Source: Chamaea fasciata (Eukaryota > Chordata > Aves > Passeriformes > Sylviidae). From it: a stretch of DNA of 64,000 nucleotides. The stretch covers positions 93,822,646 to 93,886,645 of the forward strand of contig JARCOQ010000003.1 of assembly GCA_029207755.1 (NCBI GenBank), written 5' to 3'. Below, one piece after another: positions 1-12,600 of this stretch (the stretch's first letter is position 1; each line of letters begins with the position of its first letter). The notes below the pieces were generated by a model. It did no database searches, was not told where the DNA came from, and was given only the letters and a program-made list of their open reading frames with translations. Both the position numbers and the translations under genes were made by a program.

Positions 1-886
1 CCTCCTAAACCAATAAAACACTAGAAGCTGAAACATTTTTTTCAGCAACTATTCAAGACATAAAGCTGAATGTCTTGGTGAACAACCTAAAATCTATAAC
101 TTCTTTTTTTTAGTTCATATACTTCACTTCAGCATTTACATTGACTATTTTGAACTCTGTTCCTTAGAAAGACTCCAGATGGTTGATTTCAAACTAAGCC
201 AATCTTTTAATGTTTTCTTTATAACTGCACCAATGTTAATAAATAAATAAATTAATTAGAGATATTTTCTTCAATAATGACATATTTTAAAAATCATATT
301 CTCATTGCTTGAGAATTCATTTAAGTAAAATATGGGTCTCATTTTGGTATTCAATTATTCACTTGGAAAAACTCCTAACAAAACAAAGCATCACACATGG
401 TCATGTGGGCACATATTTGAACTGCATAGGTTTCAACTTAATTATTTTTATTTCAGAAGCAGCATTTATTCACTTCATCTTCAAAAAGGTGTTAGCCTCT
501 CTGTAAATATAAAATCTAATCTAAAAATATGTTTCATTTATCTTTTATGTCCAATCTCTATGTTTTCCATTCTCAAAATGATGTCCTTAAATGTCTTTTT
601 ACACTCTCACTTAATGACAAATTAGTTTGACAAACATAAAAAAGAATAAGAACTAAATATTTCAATTTTTTTGCTAATGCAATATTTTTTCCTTTAAGGT
701 ATTTCCTGCTTGGAGCATGTGCTCAGATTAATCAAAATAATTTTTTGTATCTAACATAGGGTAGAAGATCTTTCATTGGTTTCCATCATTCATGTACTAC
801 TTCCAATCTATTGTACATGAGTATTAATAAAGTCAAGTGTTCACCTCTAACTGCTTTGAAAAATATTAGTAGAAAAACACACTCAC
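1..886. other. AT-rich unique sequence, nothing identified
   Basis: No repeat family or RNA gene is recognised. The longest open stretch (332-625, plus) is under 100 codons, has no splice or codon pattern suggesting a gene, and is T-rich. If 887-919 is a real minus-strand exon, this stretch is the start of its downstream intron. Confidence 0.5.
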
Positions 887-919
887 CTTCAGGCTCCCCA
901 CAGAGTGTACACTGTGACT
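887..919 (-). other. Candidate 33-nt micro-exon
   Basis: Read on the minus strand, a long pyrimidine tract ending in ctttgcag is followed by 33 nt and then by AAG|gtgagtgtg, close to the consensus for both splice sites. The length is a multiple of three. Frame 1 reads SHSVHSVGSLK. The frame needing two bases from this exon to complete a split codon reads SQCTLCGEPE, with a CxxC pair. The remaining frame hits TGA. The segment is richer in G+C than its surroundings. I do not recognise the protein and see no neighbouring exon that must join to it. It could be an alternatively spliced micro-exon of a large minus-strand gene, a lncRNA exon, or a chance pairing of splice-like motifs. The splice sites are seen directly; exon status is inferred. 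Confidence 0.35.
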
Positions 920-3070
920 CTGCAAAGAAAAAGAGAAAAATATAATTTCATTTTAAGATGCCATAATTATATCCAAATATAAAAAAAAACTTAGAGAACT
1001 CAAAATTAGCACCAAAAAATGCAATTCTATTTTCAGCACACATTCCTTAACAGGTGCAATATGATTAAAAAATATTTTTGCAAAAATAATTTTAAAATAG
1101 AACTATATAAATGTTTAGTTACATTTATAAAACTATCACCTTCAGACACTCCAGATGATTGCATTCATGTAGCAGAACTTTTTGCTTCTACATGACTTTT
1201 TTGTATTGTGATATGTACAATACTGCAGTGACAACAGTCACTCAAACAAAAAGTTTAAGCCTGATAATATTTTACTACAGGAGGTAGCAAACAGTAATAG
1301 AGAGAGAGTTATATTCCTTTCTCATAAAAGACTCCCAAGTGCTTCCAGGCAATAGAAGTTAAACAGTCATTCAAATGCACACTTACACTCTGCAAAATAT
1401 TCAAATATAGAAATGAAGGAAATATAACTCCATCATAACAAACATACAGTCTCTAAATGTCCAGTGTTCTGGGGTGACTTTATGATGCTGAATTGTCAAA
1501 AATTGAAATTTGCCTCAAACCAGAACATGCTGTTACTATTTTATCCACACACCACCGTTTGGAAATTAGTTGTCTTAAAAACTGTTTTGTATAATATAAA
1601 AATATGTGGACACATGGAGGAAATAGTTTGAAGTATCTCTTGAGACCAAGCTGCTTCAGGAGTCAGTATCAAGCTGTAGAACAAAGCTTCTGTTTAGAAT
1701 CCAAATACCAACATCAACTGAAATCCCAGGGAAGCTAATCATGTTGGCAGATAATTCTGATATACTGGTAAGTGTCCTACTAGAACAAGAAAGCACAGTA
1801 TATTTTATATCACAAATCTCTGAAGTCTTCATTTTAATCTTCAGGTGAAAAAATGACATTTCCAACAGCAACAAGTATGCTGAAGTAAATATACACATAT
1901 ATGCAGGCACAGACACACACATACGTGTGTGTATACATTTTAATATAAGTACAAAAAGTAGTTTAACATGTCTGGCAAATAAAAGTCCACTGCAAAAGCT
2001 TGCTTGAAATTATCTCCACCTTGAATAACAAATAAAAGATTTTACTTTAGCTGTGATCTACACTCAAAGGCAAAAAATGTCATAAAAATACAATATGAGA
2101 AACATGCACTGAGCAGATTGACCTTTACAGTGCCGTGGTGACACTGCCAGTCATTTAGAAGTACTTTCTCCATACAGATAAGAAGCAGTCTCACAGTAAC
2201 CCACCTTTGTAACGGCACTTGAGCCTACATATTTCATATATTTTAAACATGTTAATCATTGGGGTTTTACTACTGTGGCATGTGTGTGGGAAAGGAATGA
2301 GGAAAAATAAGTTTTTCCAGGCAGCTCTGCTGATGATAGGTAGATCACAACTCTTAGAAAGTGGTAAAGTTGCATGATCGAAAGGAATGAAATTTAAAGC
2401 AGTTCAGCACCATGAAACATGTAGCCAGTTTGTATCGACTGACTCATTAGTGTCCCCAGCAGAGCTGACAAACTAGAAACAGCACCCCAACAGCAGGCTT
2501 GAGAGAATATCCAGTGAAGAGCACAAAAAGCCTGGTCAGAGATAATTCAGGCCAGTTTCTTTCACTGCATCATGAAAAATGGACTTGCCATAACATGAAG
2601 TGATGCAGAGGAAGCAGCTCAGAAGATTTTTTTTTTTTCCACATTTAATTCAAAGACTTTCTGAGGTTTTACTGAGATGGGCTGTCTTCCTGTGTGTAGT
2701 TTGTTATCCTGATTGATAAGGAAGAATAAGCTGAGACTTGGTTTCTGAACTTCTGGCTTTTTTGATCCTCTGTGTTCTGCTAACAACTGCTTCACTCTTT
2801 TTTTACAATCCAAAGAGTCTGTCTGACATATTCTGCACCTTCAAACACCATCTTCCAAACGTCCCCACTCAACAGTACAAATTACTATCTTCCCTTTTTC
2901 TTCCTCATAAACATAAATTAGAGCCAATATTACAAGTCTGCAGCAGGCTAGATAGTCTACCTGCAAAATAAGGCTTGCAGCTATGACTAGTGCCAGAAAA
3001 CTGTCAAAAGCTAGAGAGGTGTCAGCACTATCCCTGCCAGGCTACTGCTTTTTTGGACTTTTTTCAGATG
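920..3070. other. AT-rich unique sequence with a Z-DNA-prone tract
   Basis: No repeat family is recognised. It contains the alternating purine-pyrimidine tract at 1913-1938, listed separately. Short open frames here have no supporting splice or start context. Confidence 0.5.
1913..1938. repeat. Alternating purine-pyrimidine (CA/TG) tract
   Basis: An uninterrupted 26-nt alternation runs (AC)n, then ATACG, then (TG)n, then TATACAT. The CA half faces the TG half, so the tract is also an imperfect inverted repeat with ACACAC and GTGTGT arms. Such tracts can adopt Z-DNA or a small cruciform and are length-variable. Confidence 0.8.
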
Positions 3071-3415
3071 TTTATTTAGGGTTCCATATCTATGGGCAAC
3101 CCAGGTGTCCCCCTATCTTAGCATGCCTGAGGAGTCTTCATGGGGGGATTTTGTTTTTATGTCTTCCAATGGCTGGGAATCGTTTCAAACTGACAGCAGC
3201 ACGTCTGTGCAGACTTCTTGGATGTGGATAATTCAGCAGTAAGTTTCTGTTTATGAATTTCTCTGCTGTAGTTTGCCACTGGGGTGGGGAGACTAGATAC
3301 CCTTGTCATTGTGCTTGACACATACAGGTTGAGTGACAAAGAAAACACAGTCACTTCTAGTAGGCATGTAAAAAAATGACAAGGAGGTTGTACAGAGCGC
3401 TGCTTTCCACAGAGC
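3071..3415 (-). other. Candidate terminal exon with poly(A) signal
   Basis: On the minus strand, a strong acceptor (pyrimidine-rich, ending ctctcctacag) precedes an open frame running from 3415 to a TAA at 3157-3159, about 86 codons. AATAAA follows at 3076-3071, roughly 80 nt past the stop. The frame includes segments such as LCGKQRSVQPPCHFFTC and ends with QFETIPSHWKT. I recognise no domain. A competing plus-strand pair (acceptor ending 3067, donor at 3239, 171 nt, also open in one frame) overlaps it, which shows how easily this segment yields splice-like signals. Exon status is inferred and weak. Confidence 0.18.
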
Positions 3416-4070
3416 CTGTAGGAGAGAGACAGAAATAATTATTTCTCTATATAGTCTGCTTAGATCCGTGCATTCTATGGCTATTGTTGAAAGACTGCAT
3501 GCCCTCAGTTTCTAAAACCACAACACATAAAATGTATACATGGCACTCAATTATTTGTAGATTTACTTCATATGGAAATACAGAAATCTGAAAATTCTGT
3601 TAAGAAGCTATGATTTGACACTTATTTTAACTTCTTTTCTCTGTAGTGAAGTTGTTGTATGTTGGTAGAAAAGATCTTTCTGTAAGATGGCTCAATGCTA
3701 AACACCTGCACTGATTCAAATTTTTCTAATTTTAATTTCAGTTCTGGGGCAGATGAAAACAATGAAGGGCATGACAACAGTATACTGTTGCATCAGGTGA
3801 AATTACATTGTTTAGGCTTAGATCCATCTCACCCAAAGTTGAGTGTTTCAGCATTAGTTGAGTGTAGCAGCAAAACTAGTCTCAAAAAATTTACCAATGA
3901 GAGGAAAGAAATAGCCACCTAATCTGCCTTGGAAACTTACGTAGCATAAAATCAAAATCAAGAAGCTACCTTTTTAAAATTACCTATTTCTTTTTTTTTT
4001 TTTTTCTTTAATGTTGCAAAAGGTCTTAGACTTCATAATAACATCCACTGTGGAAGAGGAGTATTTATTA
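3416..4070. other. Unique sequence with a 15-T run
   Basis: The stretch leads up to a CR1 relic. It contains a T-run at 3991-4005 and no recognised gene or repeat. Confidence 0.5.
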
Positions 4071-4265
4071 CAGGTGACCTCTGGAGATGAACTAGTTCAG
4101 CTCCCCACTAAGAGAAGAGAAGGGCTTTTGCCAATAATACAAGTTCAGCTCTGCTGGGGCTTAATAGTGAAGTCCTGAAAGCCACCAAGGATGGAGATCC
4201 CACAACCCCAGCCTGCACCAGTACTTCATCAGCCTCATTAAGCTGTTTTTGACTCTCTTGGTCTG
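4071..4265 (-). mobile_element. CR1 LINE fragment, old and degraded
   Basis: On the plus strand the text reads as the reverse complement of a CR1 3' end: gacctctggagatgaacta, then a tccaac-like block (ttcagctccc), then ccaaggatggagatcccaca and a block matching the usual 'cagtgtttcatcaccctc' part. Substitutions and small gaps are many. The terminal octamer repeats are missing or beyond recognition. The right edge is uncertain. Confidence 0.65.
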
Positions 4266-5654
4266 CAGATACATATCTGTACATATCTGATCCATCCAAA
4301 GTATTATAGTGATACCTTCACAGGAAGTATTCTTTCTTTGTTGTATGTTGCTGATCAATCACACTTAACAAAGACACTCCTTCTTGCAAACACTCATCCA
4401 TCTGAGTAACTTTTTGTCATAGCTCTCGATAGTTAAATGACTGATACAGGTGAGTGTTCAGAGATTTAGGACCCAATAAATCAATAGAACAAGGAAAACC
4501 TGTATTTATATTATTAATCTCACTCTGTCATTTGAAATTGTCAAGCCAACAGAAATAATGTTCCCAGATATAAGAACTTGCTGACAAAATAGGTCATAAG
4601 AAAGACCCTATGAAGAAATAAATTTATTATGAAGACACAGTATCTTATTCCCCTCCAAATATTATGAAATGTATTTAATTTTTATAGTTTTTCTTGTCTG
4701 ATCTAAATGATAAGAACAATTAAAAATAATAAATCCAGATATGTAAATGCCAACATTATTTCTCAAAAAAAAAGGTGGAGTTCAATGTTAAATGAGGGTG
4801 AAAATAAATTATTTGCTAAACACGTCAATGTTTGATTCTTTGCATATACTTTTCTTGTATGGCTGGTGCAAGTACAATCAAATCTACTATAAAGAGATAC
4901 AGTAAGGAAAGCAATATAAGGGCCAGGTGAATATACAAAATAGCCACTAAAAAAAATTTCAATTCAAAATATCCATGCAGGCTATATAATGGAATAAAAT
5001 TAAGACACCACATATCAGTAATATTTTTAATTAAATAAAATACTCGATGGTATTTAACACTACACTTTACTGAACACTTTGTACTCAACAGGGGTTTATG
5101 CAGATTATAGAGTCTAATCTGGATGATTTTGACCAGATTTTTACGGAAGTGACAATATGGTGAGAAATAATATGCAAAGGTAAGAAGCATGCTGGGAATA
5201 ACTTGTCACCTCAGCACTGCATTCAGAAAATTCATGAAGTCAGCACTTCTGACTACCCTTTGAATAATGTGCCATGTATCCAGTTCTGTATCTCCCCTTC
5301 ATTTATGTAATAGGCCTTTGTGTCTCACTTTTCATCTGATACTTCCAGTTACCTGGCACAGCTCTTCCCTGCTGCCAATATTATTTTAAATTTCAATTAG
5401 AAAAAAGTATGTTCTCTATTGCTTATAATTCTGTATTTGCTTTTCCTTTTCCCTCCCTCTAGATCTATTTACTGAGTGGCGAAAATAGCAGATAGCACTG
5501 TACAATTACTGAATATCACTGCCTATTTGAATCCAGAGATCCATGCATCAGAGGAAAACGAGAAATTATTTTTGTTTCACAGACGATTATGGAATTACGG
5601 TTTGCCTCACAGAAAACAATAATTAGTTTTCCTTTACCCCCCAGTCACTTAGGC
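4266..5654. other. AT-rich unique sequence
   Basis: A 121-codon minus-strand open frame (5190-4825) is rich in Leu, Ile, Tyr and Phe and could be drawn as one or two membrane spans, but this is what A/T-rich DNA gives by chance. It has no splice sites, Kozak context or homology that I recognise. Confidence 0.5.

Positions 5655-5712
<58 letters not shown>
5655..5712. repeat. (AAT)n microsatellite, about 19 units
   Basis: Perfect ATA/AAT trinucleotide repeat of 58 bp without interruption, between cacttaggc and ttttaaaaacaaag. A perfect array of this length is likely polymorphic. Confidence 0.97.
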
Positions 5713-5713
<1 letters not shown>

Positions 5714-8700
5714 TTTAAAAACAAAGAAAAAACAGATCCGTTTCCAAGAGGAAATTTAGGATAATTCTTTAGATTTTTGTTCCAAAGGCAAGAAACACAA
5801 CTGTTTCATCATTTTCATCAGCACCGTAAGTCATCAGTCTCTTAATGTTATTTTACTGATGCTAATGAAACAGAAGTCTGTGGCACTCAAAGAGACATAG
5901 AGTAGCCATGAATTATATTGAGATTTAGTGCAGCTGAAAAGCAAAGCATAATTTAAGGCTCAACTGTGAAACCAATAATTTTAAGGAACTTATTCCAATA
6001 TTTGTATCTAAACATGGCTATAATAGCACCAATAAAAACTGAAAGTATCATGAACTATGTTTTCCATTCTCTCTCCTTGTGTAATTTTTTCTCCTACACC
6101 TTTTGCTTTGTCTATTTTAGCTTTTTCCTCCTGTTGGTATCTCGTCATTGCACAGTATCATCTCCTGAAACATCACTGTGACAGACCTGTAGGATAAACT
6201 GCAAGATTTTATAATGTCCACCAAGATCATCCATTCACAATATCCTCTTTGTTCCACACTGATGCTAGAGCAAATCCTTTGAAGATGTCCTGCTTTGTGT
6301 TCAGTCACCCATTCAGGTAAGAAATTGAGAGACAGCTACAAAAACCAACTAGACTTTTCTTCTACAAAGCCCATTTTACCTGCAGATTTTTTCTAAAATG
6401 TGCTCTAAAGCCTTCAATGACAGGGAATAAAACCCTCCATATGCAGATGGAGAATGAGATGTTTAATGCATTCAAGGGGAAAAATAAAAATATCTAATTG
6501 ATACTCATTACCTTCAAAGTTTGTTTGTTGGGTTTTTTTTCCCTATTCAAATTACTCAATTTTTCTCTCTGCATGGTGTGTAATACTTGTCTTTGCTGTT
6601 CTCCAACTTTGCCACATCCTAAAGTTATAAGTGCCCCATACTTAATACGCATCATGACCAAAACCCTTCAACTGCCTGGTACAGCAAAATATTTACTCTC
6701 TGACAATCTCTTATATTTCTAAGAATGCTATTGGCCTAATTTAAGGCAGCATAATTTTCTTGACTCAAATGATATGTCACTCCTCCTTCTGGACAGCAAT
6801 TTGACTAGAGGTGCCTGGTTCAGCTGCCATAGTAACAATGAAATTAAGTCAAAGATACTTTGTTGATGCACTTTTGCAGAACAAGCCCTATTAAGGTAAT
6901 TCATGTAAAGCAAATCCTCAAAGCATTCAAGGTGCTTTTTACAACTTCTTGTTTGAAACTATGAAGTGGTAAAAATAATCAAAATGACACTACACCAAAA
7001 CACTGTATTTCTTTTAGTATTATGAGTGCTCACAAATGGCACAATAGGAAGTGAAAGCAAGTATTTTTGCACTTAGATATTGTTTGGGCCCATTTCCAGG
7101 AACAGTCATAGAGGAAATAAAAATAACTTCAATCAAAAGAAAACCACATTTGTGTATCTATAGGTAACATATCTGTCCATCTTGAAACTTGTTTTGTTTT
7201 TCTGTAGTTCTTTTTTTACTCAGAAAAATAAGTCACTTCATCATGTAGAACATGCTAAAACATATAATCACAGTAATTGTTTAGTTGTTGTGGATATAGC
7301 AATTAAATATATTTAATTCCTTTCAAACTATTTCTACAAGCACTTCTTGCTGAGTGTAAGAGCCCACTTTCCTGCCTGCCTCTCACTGCTGATCATGGTA
7401 TGACCATTCTCAAGATGAGATTCCCCTGCATCTGTAATTTCAGCTTTCTTGAATACTTCCTCTCAACTGGTATTTATAGCTAAAGCCTTTTTACTGCCTA
7501 CGACTGGGCCTTGAGGTTAGGAAAATCAAATAGCTACTAAAGTTTTTGAGAATAGGAAAAATACAATAGGAAAGAACCCAGCAGCCTGTGAGAGATTAGC
7601 AGCTGGGCTATACTGGGAAAGACAGAGCAAGGGAAATGAGTAGTCCTGAGAAGTGAAAGAAACTGAAAATATAGAAGTATCTTCATCTTTAAATATAAAC
7701 AGAATACAGAATAGCCATTATTAAAATAGAGTGAGCCTAAAGCTGAAGAAACTCAACTGGCCTGACAGCACAATTTGTGTATTTTTGAGCAAATGAACTG
7801 ACATCCAACCACATGCAAAAAGCAACCACTAAGAGACCATTATTTTCCCCAGATAAAAATATAAGGTTTATGCTCAAAGCAATGCCAGAACCTATTCACA
7901 GTATTTGCACATCAGATCCTTATCCATATGGAGTTTACACATTACACGTGCATTAACCAAGTCAAAAGAGATTTCAGAAAAAAAAATGGGATCAGCAAAT
8001 CAGATATTTTCAGAGGAAAACAAAAATAACTGAAGCAATAAAAAGCAAAATATTAGCCACTCAAGAAATAAAAAAGGAACTAATGTTTCTCTTGGTGATC
8101 TGGACACAAATGCTTTCTTTTCAGAAGAGCAGCCATAAACACAGTAATAAAAAGGATGTGCTTTAGCACACTTCTGATACACATTTCAAACACACAGTAT
8201 CCAAATGGAGAGTCTAAATATCCCAAACGAGTCCAAAAGAGACCAGGTGACAGATTTATAAAGAGCAAATCCATTTGTATTCCTTCTCATTTTTCCTCAT
8301 TTTCTAGTGATGTTGAAGGTTCAAGTGGATCATATTCCTTACTGACAAGGTTAAGAAACTTCCAACCCCTAATCATATTGTAGCATGTTTTGGAAAAATA
8401 CGAAGGGTAAGGGTGATGATCAAAAATTGTAGGAGTGATGATCTATGAGAATGCTGTGAAATACAAAACTGAAGACAGTCTGCACCTTGCTTGCTCCAAA
8501 AGCCCTCTGGAGCCAATGTAAGTGCCACCGGAGTTCAACTCAGGGTCAATGGTACACTACTACAAAACTATACAGGCTATATATCATCATTCCTCTATTT
8601 TCTGTCTCTTTTTTTTTTTTTATCTTTTTGTCATTTGCTCACTTTAAGAGATTTCACCAATACTCTCAGAGCCTCATAAAAGCAAACAAAAATGGTACAA

Positions 8701-9164
8701 ATACAAGCTGAGTATGATGTAACAAAGAACCAAATAGATAGATGGCAAAAAATATAGGATAGGACTGCACAGGTATAGAGTATATCACATACTCCGATAC
8801 TCTGGTACACTAAAGGTTAAATTTATTTTTTCACTCCTTTCTTTCTTTTTGCTCTCATATAGGAATCAGATCTTGAAACCATCTAAATGGAGTGAGGATT
8901 TGACTTTAAAAACAAAATTAAGGAGGTAGTGTGAAATACAAATGGTCTACAAAAATATGTAACAATTTTAAGGGGATCTATCCATAGCTGGGCAAGACTT
9001 GAATGATGCCCTTCATATAAAGTCAATGATGTATACCAACTCAGAACAGTACAGATTGGAATGAACATTCTTATGCTGTTAGAGTTTATCCCTCAAAGCA
9101 GAATACTGCCAAAGTAACCTTACATTTCTCAAGGCATTGCCTGCTCAAATTTTGAAAATCCACC
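5713..9164. other. Unique sequence with possible non-coding splice pairs
   Basis: No repeat family is recognised. On the plus strand 6121-6316 (196 nt) is bounded by a strong acceptor (cctacaccttttgctttgtctattttag) and a strong donor (TTCAG|gtaagaaa), but all three frames are closed, so at best it is a non-coding exon. A similar acceptor ends at 8862, with a weak donor 29 nt later. A T13 run lies at 8609-8621. Confidence 0.4.
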
Positions 9165-9690
9165 AGGAAGGAGAATTAACAGCCACTCTGGGCAACTGTT
9201 CCAGTGTTTGACTACCCTCACAATGAAGAGTTTATACCTCAAATATAATTGAAATTTCCCTTGCTGCAACATCTATCTGTTCCCTCCTGTCCTTACACTG
9301 TGCATGTCCATTAACAGTCTGGCTCCATCTGGCTGTAATGACCCATTAAGCAGCTGAGGACAGCAATTAGCTCTGTTCTCCTCTTAGCTTCCTCAGCCTC
9401 AGGCTGAACAAATTCAGGTCTCTTCAGTGTCTCCTTGTGCATCACATACTTTAGTACCCTGCCCATCTTGGTGGCCATCCTCTGGACATGGTCCAATTTG
9501 TCTGTGTTTCTTACACTGGTCTGGATGTGGGTAAGGGCTAGAACTGGGCCCTGCTCCAACTGCAGCATCTGAAGTGCCAAAAAAGAGAACAATCACTCAA
9601 TTTAACCTGCTAGCTGTACTGATGCTGTCCAGTGTGCAGTCAGCCTTCATTGCTGCAGATACACTTCTGAGGTCCTTATAAAAATCCTAC
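9165..9690 (-). mobile_element. CR1 LINE fragment (3' part, minus strand)
   Basis: The plus strand gives the CR1 reverse complement in order: agccactctgggcaactgtt, tccagtgtttgactaccctc, a 'gtctggctccatc' block, 'ttctcctcttagcttcctcagcctcaggctga', 'catcttggtggccatcctctggac', and the 'ctgggccctgctccaactgcagcatct' block. The 3' terminus with the octamer tail is not recognisable, so the copy is truncated or eroded at both ends. Open frames inside it (for example 9592-9311, minus) are CR1 remnants, not genes. Confidence 0.85.
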
Positions 9691-12600
9691 ACTTCTAGGT
9701 CCTAATTCAAACTCAAAAGGACTGTGATGCACACCTTTAAAGCTTTGACCTTATCCAGTCCCAAATAAGCAGTAACCTCATATGCTAAATGAGTACTTGA
9801 GGACATTTACAGCAGCTAATTTTGACATGCCAGGCAGTGTCTACCAACAAACAGCTAGAGACAATAGCTCAAGGTCTGATCAGTTGTATAAGACTTTTCC
9901 ACTGTCCTGAGAAAGAATCCACTATTGGTTTCTTCTTAAATACAGGCTGAGGGGAACTAAGTTTACAAGAGCACTGAGCTGAAACCATTAAGATGTCTGC
10001 ATTGAGCAGTCTTTGAGATCTGATGATATTTCTAAATATATCTGCATATCTAAGGAGGAGTGTTTCCATACAGTCTCTGCTCTCCATCAGAAACATTTTC
10101 TTCTGGAGAGCAAATACAGAAGAAGCATAATTTTAGTCTGAAGCACTGAAACTGATTTTAAGAATATGGTTATTCTATATAACACTTGCTGCCAAAGAAA
10201 TCAGCATTATTAACGCTAATCTGGAAAAATTTTAAAGTGGACTTACAGAAAATGTCCTTATTTCTCCATCTTAAACTTTCTCAGGAAAAAAAAAAAGTTT
10301 ATTGTGATGATGATTTAAAGCACTTCCATCTCACTGGATACATAAATGTGACCTTTATCTTAACCATTACAAAAGCACAAAGAACTCACTGCAGTCCTAA
10401 GCTCAAAATAACCCAAGTGCTTAATTTTAGCTTTTACAATAGAAATTAAAGATTTATTTGAGGTTTTAGAAACTTTCCAGTGAGCTAAACAGGAAAAAAA
10501 AAAAAGTTTGCTGTTTTCTGTAAAAAGCATCAACTTCAAGCACTCAACTTTTCTCTGGTGAAGTATTCACCCACATCTGTACAAAGACCCAATGCTGGAA
10601 CAAAGTGTAAAACTGAGCACATCTGGAAACTTTTTATGCATGGTTTTCTATAGTGAACACTTCTCATGAACATTCATAAACAAAACCAACCCAAAGTTCC
10701 AGTTATAACTAAATAAACATTAATAATAACTAGATAAATCCTTTGACAAATAGATGTAGAATTGCAATAAAAAATAGGATTAGAGGATGCAAAAGATATT
10801 TTAAGATATTGAGATATCCACATAGAGATATAGAATTCAATGTCTGAAATAGTCTGATCTTTTTGTAGGAACACTAATTAATTCAACTTTACATAGCCAA
10901 AAGCAAAGCTGTAACAGCAGATTTAAAAATCACTATATCTTTTCAACTGCGTGAGCCCTTTGCTTTCTTCAGTGCATCATGTACACAGCAAGTGGTACCT
11001 CTTTCAGCCAGCATTACCTTTTAGATTACTGCAGCAAGCCAGAATTCACTGCCAGTGATTTGACCTTCACTTCCTTTATGCCTTTGCAATGGTCTGGTGA
11101 TTGCTTTAATAGCTAGCTACGAGGAAGTCCAAACCTGCAGTATTAGGAGTCTATGTACAGAGCACAATCATTGAAAGGTCAAAATACAGATTGTTAACGT
11201 GTACTACGGCACAGCTGTAACTGCTAAGTATCACAGATCTCCATATGTCATGTAGAAACTTCAGGGAACCTGAAGACACAAAACTCATATGGGATGCATT
11301 TGTCTGATTTTAAAACAGCACCAAAATTAGATTCTCAGCGCAAGCCTTGTAAGTATTTTAGACATTGTTATTGATATATTGAAACCCTCATAAAAATCTC
11401 AAGATTAAATTAATGTATAATATACTCATCTAATTGAGTACAAATCACTGGTATTATCATCACTGGAGCAAATTTCCACTGACCAAACTAGCCTAACAAC
11501 AGGATACTACTAATAGTTCCGTCTGAATGTTACTGTCTTTTGGAAAATAACCATTTTGTTGGGTCAAACATAAAGTGGAGTTGCATAATTGCTCTTCACT
11601 TTTGAGAGAGAGACAAAAGCAGAAGCTCAGAAAATACACTAGTCTATATTAAATGCCCATAATTTCTCAGATAAGTCAACTGAGTTTAAAGTTGTACCAG
11701 TTTCTCCCTATTCTTTAGAACTACCTTTTTTCCTTTCCAGATGCATTAAATAAAACATCTACTGAAATGCCTTTGTCAATTTTAGGATAATAATAGCCAC
11801 TGTTGTCTATTTTCTAACAAGATACTGGAAGCAAGTTTATATACAAAAATGAAAAATCAGATTGATGAAGTATTTTCTCTTCATGATGCAGTGTTCAAAA
11901 TCATACCAAGAAACTGTCACCCTTGATCTGTTTTTCTGAGAATATTTAAAGGGGAAAATGTGTTTCAATAATGAAAAATTTGTTGATAGTGCAGCCTTTT
12001 CTTTTAGATAACCATTCAAAACACTTCTGACTGACCCCTAAACAGTCACATGAGCGAGATTATCTGCAGGACTGGCCATGAATTTAGAAATTATAAAAAC
12101 ACATATGTGATTTCAACAATTTTACTGGCCTCCATCTAACTATTTGTAAGATGTAACTAAGGGGAAAATTCCTGAAAATTTAAAACTAAGGAGATTATTT
12201 TTAACAGGAAGATAATATTGAATTACTGGCAGGAGACAAGTAATGAAAAAGTTATGATCCATCTTTCATAGTCAAACTATAAATAATACACAAGTTACTC
12301 ATAAATAAATGTCACAAATGAGTAGTTTATAATTATAAAGAATTCAGCATTATAAATTCTCCTAATCACAGAAACACCCCTGAATCAACAGAAAACAGAT
12401 ATGCACGTGTGAAATTAGTTGTCATTGAGATTTAATACTTCATCCTTGAAAAAGAAAGTACAACATCATTTATCATAGCAATTTTTCAGGACTATTTATC
12501 TAAGTTTTCTTATTTAAAGCATTTTAGCTATTGGATGATATAATTAGGCAATTGTTTGACTTCAAAAACTATTGTACCTCAGGTGTGGTTGAAAAGCAGC

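Noticed and set aside
4423..4449. 27-nt segment between acceptor tttttgtcatag and donor CAG|gtgagt (plus)
   Set aside because: All three frames contain stops and it lies just beyond a CR1 relic; most likely a decoy pair.
4825..5190. 121-codon hydrophobic frame (minus)
   Set aside because: Composition is what AT-rich DNA encodes; no splice sites, start context or recognisable family.
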